From assembly GCA_028869725.1 (NCBI GenBank), contig JAGWRJ010000648.1, forward strand, positions 1 through 11,398: DNA of 11,398 nucleotides, in the 5' to 3' direction. The stretch is from Alphaproteobacteria bacterium (lineage in GTDB: Bacteria > Pseudomonadota > Alphaproteobacteria > Micropepsales > Micropepsaceae). Positions 1-7,013 of the stretch are shown here, piece by piece. The translations under genes were made by a program, and so were the position numbers. The first letter of the stretch is position 1. Every line of letters starts with the position of its first letter. Below the pieces are notes generated by a model. It worked only from the letters and a program-made list of their open reading frames with translations. It did not search any database and was not told the DNA's origin.

Positions 1-145
1 CGGTCGAAGATGACAGCCCCTCGCCGGGCGGCTTGGCAAATGGACTCTGGAACGGCCTGCCCATCAGGCCACTGACGGTATGGGGTATGGCGTTTGCAAG
101 GAACGCACCGCCGAAAAAATAGGAAACAATCCAGAGCCAGTGCAT
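1..145 (-). CDS. Conserved small membrane protein, C-terminus cut off by the window edge
   Basis: Reading the minus strand from the ATG at 145 gives 48 uninterrupted codons to the left edge. The protein opens with MHWLWIVSYFFGGAFLANAI, a hydrophobic segment likely to be a membrane anchor (residues about 3-20). A conserved-looking stretch PHTVSGLMGRPFQSPFAKPP follows (residues 21-40). From memory this resembles a family of short, uncharacterised alphaproteobacterial membrane proteins, and no function is known to me. The start at 145 is preferred over the in-frame ATG at 154. A strong AGGAG (minus strand, 159-155) lies 9 nt before 145 but directly abuts 154. The gene is codirectional with the PQQ-repeat gene upstream, 133 bp away. 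It was missed by simple ORF length cut-offs because it is truncated. The coding call is fairly sure; the role is unknown. Confidence 0.72.
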   Translation of the reverse strand, partial: MHWLWIVSYFFGGAFLANAIPHTVSGLMGRPFQSPFAKPPGEGLSSST

Positions 146-202
146 GTCCCGCATCTCCTCCCAAAAACCGATCCGCCGCAACCCCGCGCGGCGGTCCATC
201 TG

Positions 203-216
203 GTCTGGTGCCAGAC
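203..216. repeat. Short palindrome in the gap between two minus-strand genes
   Basis: GTCTGG and CCAGAC form a perfect 6-bp inverted repeat around TG. Outer ATC/GAT pairs (198-200 and 218-220) extend it with a small bulge. It lies between the PQQ-repeat gene stop and the start of the small membrane protein gene. No T-run follows on either strand, so it is not a convincing intrinsic terminator. It may be an operator or chance. Nothing else recognisable was seen in 146-278. Confidence 0.3.
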
Positions 217-278
217 TGATGCGTCGCGCGACGTGCTCAGATACACACGCGCACTGTCACGACCGACGCGCGCGGCTA

Positions 279-1685
279 TTACTTTCCGTTGCGACTCCAG
301 ATGTCCAGAATTCCGCTGGTGGCATGACTGTTGGCATTGCCTTCCGGCAGGATGATCCTGCCATCGACGACGATGGGGCTGTTCCAGTGCCCCGGACCAC
401 AGGCCAGGGTCGTGAGCTTTTTGCCCGATGTTGCATCGTAGATGTGAAGTCCACCCTCGCGTGCGTAGACGAAGAGAAGGCCATCGGCTTCGAACGGACT
501 TGTGCCGCCCTGATCGTTGCGCCACGCCGCGTGCAGCCTGCCATGCTGCAGACGCCAGGCCGCCGTGCCACCATTGTCTGCAGCAAACATCCAGGTCGTG
601 CCGTCGTGTCTCCAGACGGCCGGCTGGGTGAAGAGATCGGTGCCACTGGGTGTCGACACTGTCTGCAGCTCGTGGCCCATGTGCGGCGCGGTGCCGGCGA
701 TGGCCTTGCGACTGAGCAGACGGATCTTGCCATCCTTGCCCCCTTGCGCGAGGAGATCATCGCCCAGCAATACCGGTGACGTCGATCCCAGGTCGAGATC
801 CCGTGCGTTAAGCTCCGCGGTGTTGGCCGGGGTGTAGTTGCCGAGGATCTTTGTGGCACTGGCGTTGAGTTCAATCACCGCATCGCCCCAATCGGTCATG
901 CCGTCCCAGTTTCCATTGCCTGTCGCGACGAAGATGTGGCCATTTTCGGGATCGATCACGGCGCCTGCACGGCCCCATATGGCCGATTGGGCGTGCGCGC
1001 AGGAGGCAGGCTCGAGAAGTCCCACGCGGTTGCTGCAGAGCGAATTCCAGACGTGGAGCAGACTGCCCGACCGCGCGTCCAGGATGGCGACATGACCCTG
1101 GTATGGGGGCTGGTCACCAATATATCCGGCTGTAACCGCGATCACGTGACCATTGAAGACCTTCACCGGTGAATCGATCTTCTCCCGCTGCGCCAGCCGG
1201 GTAATCGCGGTGCGCCACACGACATGGCCATCGCTGACGGACAGCTTCTGAATAAAGCCGTCGGGTGAGGCCGCGTAAATGAACTTCCTGTCGGGGTCCG
1301 CGACGGGGGTTGCGTTGGTGAACTGACGCGTGCCGGCGAGTGCCTGATAGCTCGTAGGCGTGTATTCCCAGAGGAGCTTTCCGCTACCTGCATCAAGCGC
1401 AATCGTCTTGCCATAACTCGTGGTGACAAAGATGACGTCATGACGGGTGCCACGGACCATCACGCCATGGAGGTAGATGGCACTCGCATCGACGAGCCCA
1501 TCCAGCTTGACGCTACGACGCCTGAGCTGACCGAGATTGGCGGCCGTGATGCCCGCCGGCTCGGGATTGGCACTAAAGCTCTGCACATTGCCGCCGAACA
1601 TCGGCCAGTCCTGCGCCTTGGCGCCTGGGGCCATCGCGGCAATGCTGAGACCAACAAAAACGCACACTGCCAGAGAACGTGTCAT
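279..1685 (-). CDS. Exported PQQ-repeat beta-propeller protein (468 aa)
   Basis: The predicted protein is a secreted or periplasmic beta-propeller of the PQQ-binding-like superfamily. The start chosen at 1685 gives a clean signal peptide: MTRSL, a hydrophobic core, then an AKA|QDW cleavage site near residue 24. The longer reading from 1889 would add 68 low-complexity residues in front of that signal and is rejected. Propeller-type repeats with a D-x-x-S/T-G-x-x-x-W-like core recur at residues about 95-110 (TIALDAGSGKLLWEY), 146-159, 199-213 and 414-425. Central WGRAG (237-241) and ATGNGNWDG (254-262) motifs resemble those in quinoprotein-like propellers. It is shorter than typical alcohol dehydrogenases (about 550-700 aa), and I see no cytochrome c CxxCH motif. 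Catalytic PQQ use is therefore unproven, and a structural or BamB-like scaffold role is possible. It is divergent from the flavin oxidoreductase gene. Confidence 0.82.
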   Translation of the reverse strand: MTRSLAVCVFVGLSIAAMAPGAKAQDWPMFGGNVQSFSANPEPAGITAANLGQLRRRSVKLDGLVDASAIYLHGVMVRGTRHDVIFVTTSYGKTIALDAGSGKLLWEYTPTSYQALAGTRQFTNATPVADPDRKFIYAASPDGFIQKLSVSDGHVVWRTAITRLAQREKIDSPVKVFNGHVIAVTAGYIGDQPPYQGHVAILDARSGSLLHVWNSLCSNRVGLLEPASCAHAQSAIWGRAGAVIDPENGHIFVATGNGNWDGMTDWGDAVIELNASATKILGNYTPANTAELNARDLDLGSTSPVLLGDDLLAQGGKDGKIRLLSRKAIAGTAPHMGHELQTVSTPSGTDLFTQPAVWRHDGTTWMFAADNGGTAAWRLQHGRLHAAWRNDQGGTSPFEADGLLFVYAREGGLHIYDATSGKKLTTLACGPGHWNSPIVVDGRIILPEGNANSHATSGILDIWSRNGK

Positions 1686-1933
1686 GGCAAACCCCGCTGA
1701 TGTGATAGGACCTCTTTGCCCTGATGACATCGCATCCGGTTGCGTCCTTACCGGCCAGAGGGGGGCGGGCGTTTGCCCGCAGGGCTCCTGTTCAGTACGG
1801 CCGCCCGGGATTGATGCATGTTGTAGTCGGCCGGACGCCACGGCACAAGAACTCTCCCCCTGCAATACATTCCCATTGACGGCTCCCATGATCCACGCTC
1901 GCTTATGCGTGAGAAGGCTGGGAGCAGACTGAC
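1686..1933. promoter_or_regulatory. Divergent intergenic region between the PQQ-repeat gene and the oxidoreductase operon
   Basis: No coding sequence is supported in these 248 bp, which must hold promoters for both directions. Visible elements are a GC hairpin GCGGGC-GTTT-GCCCGC (1765-1780) and a 5-bp inverted repeat CACGC/GCGTG (1894-1898 and 1907-1911) just before the rightward gene. There is also a TTGACG (1876-1881) that could be a -35 box, but no well-spaced -10 follows it. A GGGAG about 9 nt before ATG 1934 is a good ribosome-binding site. No regulator family can be assigned. Confidence 0.45.
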
Positions 1934-3232
1934 ATGGATCTTACGATCGCCGCGCCCTTCACGCTGCCCTGCGGGGCCGTCCTGAAGAACCGGCTGGCCA
2001 AGGCTGCGATGACCGAGGGGCTGGGCGATCCTCTTAACCGCGCCACCGCACGCCACCAAAAACTCTACCAACGCTGGGCCGAAGGCGGTGCGGGCATGCT
2101 TCTGACCGGCAATGTGCAGATCGACCGGCGCCATCTGGAACGGCCCGGCAATGTCGCGCTCGATGGGGCGCAGTCGTCAGAGGCACTTGAGGCGCTACGT
2201 GCGTTTGCCCGCGCCGGGACAGTCAATGGCACGCATCTGTGGATGCAGATCAGTCATGCCGGACGGCAGACACCCGTCTCTGTAAATGCTGCGCCCCTTG
2301 CGCCATCGGCCGTCCGCCTCGAAATGCCAGGCGGACAGTTCGGCATGCCGCGCGCCATGACCGAGGCGCAGATCCTCGACGTCATCGCGCGCTTTGCCCA
2401 TGCCGCCACGCTGGCGCGCGAGACAGGCTTTACCGGTGTGCAGATTCATGCGGCACACGGCTATCTCCTTTCGGAGTTTCTCTCGCCCGATGTCAACCGA
2501 CGCAGCGATGCCTGGGGCGGAAGCCTCGAGAACCGCGCCCGGCTTCTCATCGAGACCGTGCGCGCGACGCGCCGCAACGTGGGCGCGGATTTTCCGATAT
2601 CGGTGAAGCTGAACTCGGCGGACTTCCAGCGTGGCGGGTTCAGCCATGAGGATGCCATCACTGTTGCCACCTGGCTCGACAAGGAAGGTGTCGACCTTCT
2701 GGAAGTCTCCGGCGGCACCTACGAGCAACCGCGCCTCACTGGACGCGACGATCTCACCCTCCATCCGGAAAAGGCCGAGACACGGCGCCAGAGCACCATC
2801 GCACGCGAAGCTTATTTTCTTGACTATGCGGCGGATATCCGCCGCGCGGTGAAAATGCCGCTCATGGTCACCGGCGGCTTTCGCAGCGCCGAGGGCATGA
2901 ACGCGGCGCTGAAGGCCGGTGCGACCGACATTATCGGCATCGCCCGTCCACTCTGTGCCGATCCGATGTGTCTTGCAAAGCTCCTCGACGGTACCATCAG
3001 CGTGCTGCCGGGCTACGAACAGACCCTGAGACTGGGACCGGGTATCCTGGGTCCCAGCAGCAGCCTTGCCCTCATCAAGGGCTTGAACGGCTGGGGTCAG
3101 CAGGGCTGGTTCTGCCTGCAGCTCCTGCGCATGGGCGATGGACTCGACCCCGATCTGCAGATGGGCGTATTCAAGGCTTTCCGTCGCTATACTGCCCACG
3201 AAAAGGACGCGGCCCAAAAACTCGTACGCTGA
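1934..3232 (+). CDS. NADH:flavin oxidoreductase, Old Yellow Enzyme family (432 aa)
   Basis: This is an FMN-dependent TIM-barrel oxidoreductase of the Old Yellow Enzyme / NADH oxidase family. These enzymes usually reduce activated C=C bonds using NAD(P)H in the cytoplasm. Family signatures run in order: LKNRLAKAAMTE (17-28), QISHAGRQ (105-112), and GVQIHAAHGYLLSEFLSP (168-185) with the His172/His175 pair that contacts substrate in this family. Then come DAWGGSLENRARL (192-204), VTGGFRS (312-318) and IIGIARPLCADP (333-344). There is no C-terminal NAD/FeS domain as in 2,4-dienoyl-CoA reductase, so this is the single-domain form. GGGAG lies about 9 nt before the ATG. It is the first gene of a rightward run, with the first SDR starting 25 bp after its stop. 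The pairing suggests a shared reductive pathway, but the substrate is unknown. Confidence 0.9.
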   Translation: MDLTIAAPFTLPCGAVLKNRLAKAAMTEGLGDPLNRATARHQKLYQRWAEGGAGMLLTGNVQIDRRHLERPGNVALDGAQSSEALEALRAFARAGTVNGTHLWMQISHAGRQTPVSVNAAPLAPSAVRLEMPGGQFGMPRAMTEAQILDVIARFAHAATLARETGFTGVQIHAAHGYLLSEFLSPDVNRRSDAWGGSLENRARLLIETVRATRRNVGADFPISVKLNSADFQRGGFSHEDAITVATWLDKEGVDLLEVSGGTYEQPRLTGRDDLTLHPEKAETRRQSTIAREAYFLDYAADIRRAVKMPLMVTGGFRSAEGMNAALKAGATDIIGIARPLCADPMCLAKLLDGTISVLPGYEQTLRLGPGILGPSSSLALIKGLNGWGQQGWFCLQLLRMGDGLDPDLQMGVFKAFRRYTAHEKDAAQKLVR

Positions 3233-3257
3233 GCCGCGCCGCAGAAGGAACCCATCC

Positions 3258-4028
3258 ATGGACCTGAAGGACAAGATCATCGTCGTTACCGGTGCTGCAA
3301 GCGGTATCGGCCGCGCCCTGGCACTGCGTTTTGTCCAGGAAGGCGCGCGCTTTGTTGCCTGCGCCGATCTCAATGCCGATGGCGCGGCCTCGACCGCAGC
3401 CGCGGCCGGCAAAACTGCCCGCGCCTTTGCCTGCGACGTCTCGCGTGAGGACGAGATCAAAAATCTGATCGACACGGTCGAGCGCGAGGCGGGACCGATT
3501 GATCTGTTCTGTTCCAACGCCGGAATAGGTTTCGGTGGTGGTGCCGAAGCATCGAACGCGTCCTGGCAGCGTATCTGGGACATCAATGTCATGGCCCATG
3601 TCTGGGCGGCACGTCATCTGGTTCCGCGAATGGCCGCGCGCGGAGGCGGTTATCTGCTCAATACCGCATCTGCAGCCGGCCTCCTGTCGCAGATCGGCTC
3701 CGCACCTTACGCAGTGACCAAGCACGCCGCTGTGGGGCTCGCCGAGTGGCTTGCCATCTCCCATGGTGATGCCGGGATCAAGGTTTCGGTGCTTTGTCCG
3801 CAGGCGGTACGCACCGCCATGACCGCAGGCAATGAAGATGGCGTGGCCAGCATCGACGGCATGATCGAGCCCGAAGCGGTCGCCGACGTGGTGGTGGCGG
3901 GGCTCGCAAAGGAGGAATTTCTCATCCTCCCCCATCCGGAAGTGCTGGACTACATGCGGCGCAAGACGGCCGACTATGGCCGCTGGATCGGCGGGATGCG
4001 CAAGCTCAACCGGCGCTTCCACGGCTGA
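3258..4028 (+). CDS. Classical short-chain dehydrogenase/reductase (SDR, 256 aa)
   Basis: This is a Rossmann-fold NAD(P)-dependent oxidoreductase of the classical SDR family. Visible motifs are TGAASGIG (11-18, cofactor binding), D38 in the ADLN loop at the end of beta-2 (an acidic residue here usually indicates NAD(H) preference), D60-V, SNAG (86-89), N110, catalytic S138, Y151 and K155 (YAVTK), and PQAVRTAM after strand 6. The full catalytic tetrad is present and the length is normal. The ATG at 3258 is chosen because AAGGA lies about 8 nt upstream and the signature begins immediately. A longer reading from 3138 would overlap the previous gene and adds a nonsense Arg-rich leader. It sits 25 bp behind the flavin oxidoreductase, so co-transcription is very likely. 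Its substrate cannot be read from sequence. Confidence 0.92.
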   Translation: MDLKDKIIVVTGAASGIGRALALRFVQEGARFVACADLNADGAASTAAAAGKTARAFACDVSREDEIKNLIDTVEREAGPIDLFCSNAGIGFGGGAEASNASWQRIWDINVMAHVWAARHLVPRMAARGGGYLLNTASAAGLLSQIGSAPYAVTKHAAVGLAEWLAISHGDAGIKVSVLCPQAVRTAMTAGNEDGVASIDGMIEPEAVADVVVAGLAKEEFLILPHPEVLDYMRRKTADYGRWIGGMRKLNRRFHG

Positions 4029-4115
4029 TGCGGATGGACGTCCTCGCCGGCGTTTTCGCGCGCCCGGCACGCCGTCCTGCAGCCCAGAGCAGACAGCGCT
4101 GATCCGATGGCAGCC

Positions 4116-4140
4116 TGAGGGCGTACACTCACCGCCCTCA
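4116..4140 (+). promoter_or_regulatory. Hairpin just upstream of the second SDR start
   Basis: TGAGGGCG (4116-4123) and CGCCCTCA (4133-4140) form a perfect 8-bp inverted repeat with a 9-nt loop. It ends 13 nt before the ATG at 4154, in the 125-bp gap between the two SDR genes. No T-run follows, so it is not a standard intrinsic terminator. It could be an mRNA structure near a weak ribosome-binding site, an operator, or a processing site. The rest of the gap (4029-4115) shows nothing recognisable. Confidence 0.45.
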
Positions 4141-4153
4141 AGCCATCGGTCTC

Positions 4154-4867
4154 ATGTCCTGCCTCGAAACCTTCCCGTCTGGTGGCATTGCCGTCGTCAT
4201 CGGTTCACGCAGTGCCATCGGCAGAGCGATGGTTGCGGCGCTGGCGCAATCGGAGCGGTTTGACGCCGTTTTGAGCTTTGGTCGCGACACCGCGCCCGTC
4301 CTCGATGTCACCTGCGAGGACAACTGGAAGAACGTGGCCGCGCAGATCACGGCCGCAGGAAAACCCCTGCGCCTTGTCCTGGTGACCACCGGGCTGCTGC
4401 GTGGCCCCCTTGGCGGCCCTGAACGGACCTGGGGAGACATCGACCCTATGGCGATGGCCGGGGCCTTTGCCGTGAACGCCATTGGACCTGCGCTCGCACT
4501 CAAGCATCTGCTGCCTTTGCTACCCAAAGAGGGCAAGAGCATGTTCGCAGCTCTGTCCGCACGAGTGGGCAGCATTGCAGACAATCGTCTCGGTGGCTGG
4601 TTCAGCTATCGCGCGTCCAAGGCCGCGCTCAACCAGATCCTCCATACGGCCGCGATCGAACTGGCAAGGAGCCGGCGGGCGGCCGTGTGCGTGGCGCTTC
4701 ACCCTGGCACCGTCGACACACCATTGTCGGCGCCATTCGCGCGCCACGGTCTTGACCTTCACACACCGTACGCCGCAGCTGCCCATCTTGTTGCGGTGAT
4801 GGACCGGCTTCGCGTTGCCGACAGCGGCGGCTTCTTCGACTGGCGCGGCGCGCCCATCCCCTGGTGA
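4154..4867 (+). CDS. C-factor-like short-chain dehydrogenase (237 aa)
   Basis: This is a divergent SDR resembling the CsgA/C-factor-like group often annotated as cell-cell signalling or SDR proteins. The cofactor loop is GSRSAIG (17-23) rather than TGxxxGIG. N108 is present, and the active-site region reads ALSARVGS (133-140) followed by NRLGGWFSYRASKAALN with Y152 and K156. The catalytic serine is S135 or S140; the spacing does not decide. HPGTVDTPLS (183-192) is the typical post-catalytic segment. No good Shine-Dalgarno precedes ATG 4154, and an 8-bp hairpin lies just upstream, so translation may be controlled or weak. Its stop lies 5 bp before the DUF2256 gene. From memory, SDRs of this group are often near photolyase/cryptochrome genes in Proteobacteria, which fits this operon. 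The substrate is unknown. Confidence 0.86.
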   Translation: MSCLETFPSGGIAVVIGSRSAIGRAMVAALAQSERFDAVLSFGRDTAPVLDVTCEDNWKNVAAQITAAGKPLRLVLVTTGLLRGPLGGPERTWGDIDPMAMAGAFAVNAIGPALALKHLLPLLPKEGKSMFAALSARVGSIADNRLGGWFSYRASKAALNQILHTAAIELARSRRAAVCVALHPGTVDTPLSAPFARHGLDLHTPYAAAAHLVAVMDRLRVADSGGFFDWRGAPIPW

Positions 4868-4872
4868 GGCCA

Positions 4873-5043
4873 ATGGCGAGCATGCGGAGAAAGGCCCACC
4901 TGCCGCAGAAAATCTGCCGCGTCTGCGCGCGCCCCTTCGTCTGGCGCCGTAAGTGGATCCGCGACTGGGACAGCGTACGGCACTGCTCGGAGCGCTGCCG
5001 GCGCAGGCGCCAGAACACAGAGGCCAACACTCATGAGCGATGA
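4873..5043 (+). CDS. DUF2256 zinc-ribbon miniprotein (56 aa)
   Basis: This is a very short basic protein read directly from the sequence. It contains HLPQKICRVCARPFVWRRKW (residues 9-28) followed by DWDSVRHCSERCRRRR (31-46). The CxxC pair (C15, C18) and CxxxC pair (C38, C42) would bind one zinc ion. The W/R-rich linker is the hallmark of DUF2256 (Pfam PF10013 as I recall). Members have no established function; they are often encoded beside photolyase/cryptochrome genes, as here. The start could be ATG 4873 or the in-frame ATG at 4882. GAGG at 4866-4869 is 3 nt from the first and 12 nt from the second, so neither is ideal. The 3' end overlaps the DUF3429 gene by 11 nt. The strong Arg/Lys content suggests nucleic-acid contact, which is inference. 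Confidence 0.85.
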   Translation: MASMRRKAHLPQKICRVCARPFVWRRKWIRDWDSVRHCSERCRRRRQNTEANTHER

Positions 5044-5476
5044 GCCCAAACCCATCCCGCCAATGGCGTTACTGCTGACCGCAGCGGGCGCCCTGCCCTT
5101 TATTGGCCTTGCGGCAATAGCCGTCGCTGGCGGACCGCTGCCCACTCACGCGCAGGGCGCGCTCCTGACCTATGGTGCTGTCATTCTCTCCTTCATGGGC
5201 GGGATCCATTGGGGGTTTGCCCTTACACCTTTAGTGCGCGCCGCGCCGTCCCATCGCCTGCTTCTGGGCGTCATTCCGGCATTGATCGGCTGGACCGCAA
5301 CGTTGCTGCCTCAGAATATCGGCCTTTGTCTGCTTGCGCTTGCCTTTGCTGTACTGCCTGGTCTTGACCTCGCCGCGATACGAACAGGGGCTGCGCCATC
5401 CTGGTATGGCCGCCTGCGCGTGCCAGTGACCGTGGTGGTGGTGGCCGCCCTTCTTGCAGCGAGCGTCGCGTCGTGA
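5033..5476 (+). CDS. DUF3429 integral membrane protein (147 aa)
   Basis: This is a small inner-membrane protein of the DUF3429 family (related to TMEM69-like proteins), with no established biochemical role. Hydrophobic segments lie at about residues 11-32, 42-62, 77-92, 96-115 and 129-147, giving about five membrane spans. Recognisable conserved stretches are ILSFMGGIHWGFAL (51-64) and PSWYGRLRVPVT (122-133). AGAGG-type purines lie about 9 nt before ATG 5033, inside the DUF2256 gene. The start overlaps that gene's end by 11 nt, and the stop overlaps the photolyase start by 4 nt (GTGA), so the three are probably translated together. The context implies a membrane role linked to photoprotection or repair, but no ligand-binding residues can be pointed out. 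Confidence 0.86.
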   Translation: MSDEPKPIPPMALLLTAAGALPFIGLAAIAVAGGPLPTHAQGALLTYGAVILSFMGGIHWGFALTPLVRAAPSHRLLLGVIPALIGWTATLLPQNIGLCLLALAFAVLPGLDLAAIRTGAAPSWYGRLRVPVTVVVVAALLAASVAS

Positions 5477-6996
5477 GCTCTTTGCGCCTTGTTTTGGGCG
5501 ATCAGCTGAGCCGCAGCCTGTCTGCGCTGCAAGCCATTGATCCGGCAGATGACGTGGTGCTGATGGCCGAGGTCTCGGCGGAAGCGACATATGTCCCACA
5601 TCACAAGCAGAAGATCGCGCTGGTATTTTCGGCGATGCGCCACTTTGCCGAGCTGCTGCGCGCCGAAGGCATTCGCGTCGACTATGTGCGCCTCGATGAT
5701 CCGGACAACAGCCACAGCCTTGAGGGCGAGATGGCACGGGCGATACGTCGTCATCATCCAGACAGGCTGGTGATGACGGAAGCAGGCGAGTGGCGTCTTG
5801 CGTGCGCCATGCGTCAGTGGCAGCAGCAGATAGACTGTCCCCTTGAGATCCTCCCCGACGATCGCTTCTTCATCCGCCCCACCCAATTTGCCGCCTGGGC
5901 GAAGGGACGCAAGCTGCTGCGCCTGGAACATTTCTATCAGGAGATGCGAAAGCGGACCGGCATCCTGATGGATGGGCCGACGCCATACGGCGGTCGCTAC
6001 AACTTCGATGTGGAGAACCGCAAGGCTCTGCCCAGGGGGACCGTACTGCCGCAGCGGCGACGTTTCCCGCCGGACCGGATCACGCGCGAGGTGATCGCAC
6101 TGGTGGATCGGCGCTTTACCGACCACTTCGGCCGCCTCGAAGGCTTTGGCTGGCCGGTGACGCGGGCACAGGCCCGCGCGGCACTGAGGCATTTCGTCGA
6201 GGATGCGCTGCCACAATTCGGCGCCTACCAGGATGCGATGGCGACAGATGCGCCATTTCTCTTCCACAGTCTTTTATCGCCCGCTCTCAACCTTGGTCTG
6301 CTCACTGCGCGCGAGCTCTGCCGCGCCGCCGAAGAGGCCTATCTTGAAGGTCAGGCTCCACTTCCTGCGGTGGAAGGGTTCATCCGGCAGATTCTCGGCT
6401 GGCGTGAATATGTGCGTGGCGTGTACTGGCTGAAAATGCCGGACTATGCGCAGAGCAACGCGCTTGGCGCGAGCCGGCCCTTACCTGCCTTTTACTGGGA
6501 CGGGAAAACCCGAATGCGCTGCCTTGCCGAGGCGGTGCAACACACCCGCGATCACGCCTATTCGCATCATATTCAGCGGCTGATGCTGACCGGAAACTTT
6601 GCCCTGCTGGCAGGGATTGAACCTCGGGCCGTAGAGGACTGGTATCTTGCGGTGTACGCCGACGCCTATGAATGGGTGGAACTGCCCAACACCCATGGCA
6701 TGGCGCTCTATGCCGATGGTGGCATCCTGGCGTCAAAACCCTATGCCGCCTCGGGGGCCTATATCAAACGGATGTCGGATTTCTGCGGCCACTGCACTTA
6801 CGATGTGACTGCGAAGCTGGGCGCCGACGCGTGCCCGTTCAACTATCTCTACTGGGCATTTCTCATCCGCAAGGCGGATGTGCTCCAGGACAATCCGCGG
6901 CTGGCGATGGCCTATCGCACCCTTGCAGGCTGGAGTGCGGCACAGAAGGACGCCTATCTGATTGCAGCGAAGCGCTTCCTGGACGGCGTTGCGTAG
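5473..6996 (+). CDS. phrB: Iron-sulfur photolyase/cryptochrome of the PhrB/CryB class (507 aa)
   Basis: This is a FeS-BCP (prokaryotic (6-4) photolyase/cryptochrome) protein. The class repairs UV (6-4) photoproducts in blue light using FAD, a ribityllumazine antenna and a [4Fe-4S] cluster. The N-terminal antenna domain begins LRLVLGDQLS (4-13) with YVPHHKQKIALVFSAMRHF (40-58). The C-terminal FAD domain contains ILGWREYVRGVYW (307-319), W342, HHIQRLMLTGNFALLAG (365-381), W390-Y391, and SKPYAASGAYI (421-431). Cluster ligands C350, C438, C441 and C454 are all present at the same numbers I recall for Agrobacterium PhrB. H365/H366, Y424, Y430 and the W342/W390/Y391 electron-transfer residues also match. 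The start is GTG, overlapping the DUF3429 stop as GTGA. It is the last gene of the run. A light-signalling CryB-like role instead of repair cannot be excluded. Confidence 0.95.
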   Translation: MSSLRLVLGDQLSRSLSALQAIDPADDVVLMAEVSAEATYVPHHKQKIALVFSAMRHFAELLRAEGIRVDYVRLDDPDNSHSLEGEMARAIRRHHPDRLVMTEAGEWRLACAMRQWQQQIDCPLEILPDDRFFIRPTQFAAWAKGRKLLRLEHFYQEMRKRTGILMDGPTPYGGRYNFDVENRKALPRGTVLPQRRRFPPDRITREVIALVDRRFTDHFGRLEGFGWPVTRAQARAALRHFVEDALPQFGAYQDAMATDAPFLFHSLLSPALNLGLLTARELCRAAEEAYLEGQAPLPAVEGFIRQILGWREYVRGVYWLKMPDYAQSNALGASRPLPAFYWDGKTRMRCLAEAVQHTRDHAYSHHIQRLMLTGNFALLAGIEPRAVEDWYLAVYADAYEWVELPNTHGMALYADGGILASKPYAASGAYIKRMSDFCGHCTYDVTAKLGADACPFNYLYWAFLIRKADVLQDNPRLAMAYRTLAGWSAAQKDAYLIAAKRFLDGVA

Positions 6997-7013
6997 AGGC
7001 AGGCAGCTGACAG

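Noticed and set aside
144..874. Overlapping plus- and minus-strand frames of 91-211 aa in the PQQ-repeat gene region
   Set aside because: They are rich in Arg, Cys and Pro, have no motifs, and overlap the supported minus-strand gene.
1686..1889. 68-residue N-terminal extension of the PQQ-repeat protein
   Set aside because: The extension precedes a perfect signal peptide starting at 1685 and has unstructured composition, so it is probably untranslated.
2195..3592. Long minus-strand open frame (465 aa) opposite the flavin oxidoreductase and first SDR
   Set aside because: It is antisense to two clear enzyme genes, shows no family motif, and spans the boundary between them. Long antisense frames are expected in GC-rich DNA.
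3171..4070. Minus-strand open frame (299 aa) opposite the first SDR
   Set aside because: The plus strand carries a full SDR catalytic tetrad; the antisense product has no recognisable domain.
5311..6267. Minus-strand open frame (318 aa) opposite the photolyase
   Set aside because: It lies antisense to an unambiguous photolyase and DUF3429 gene and lacks any motif or ribosome-binding site.
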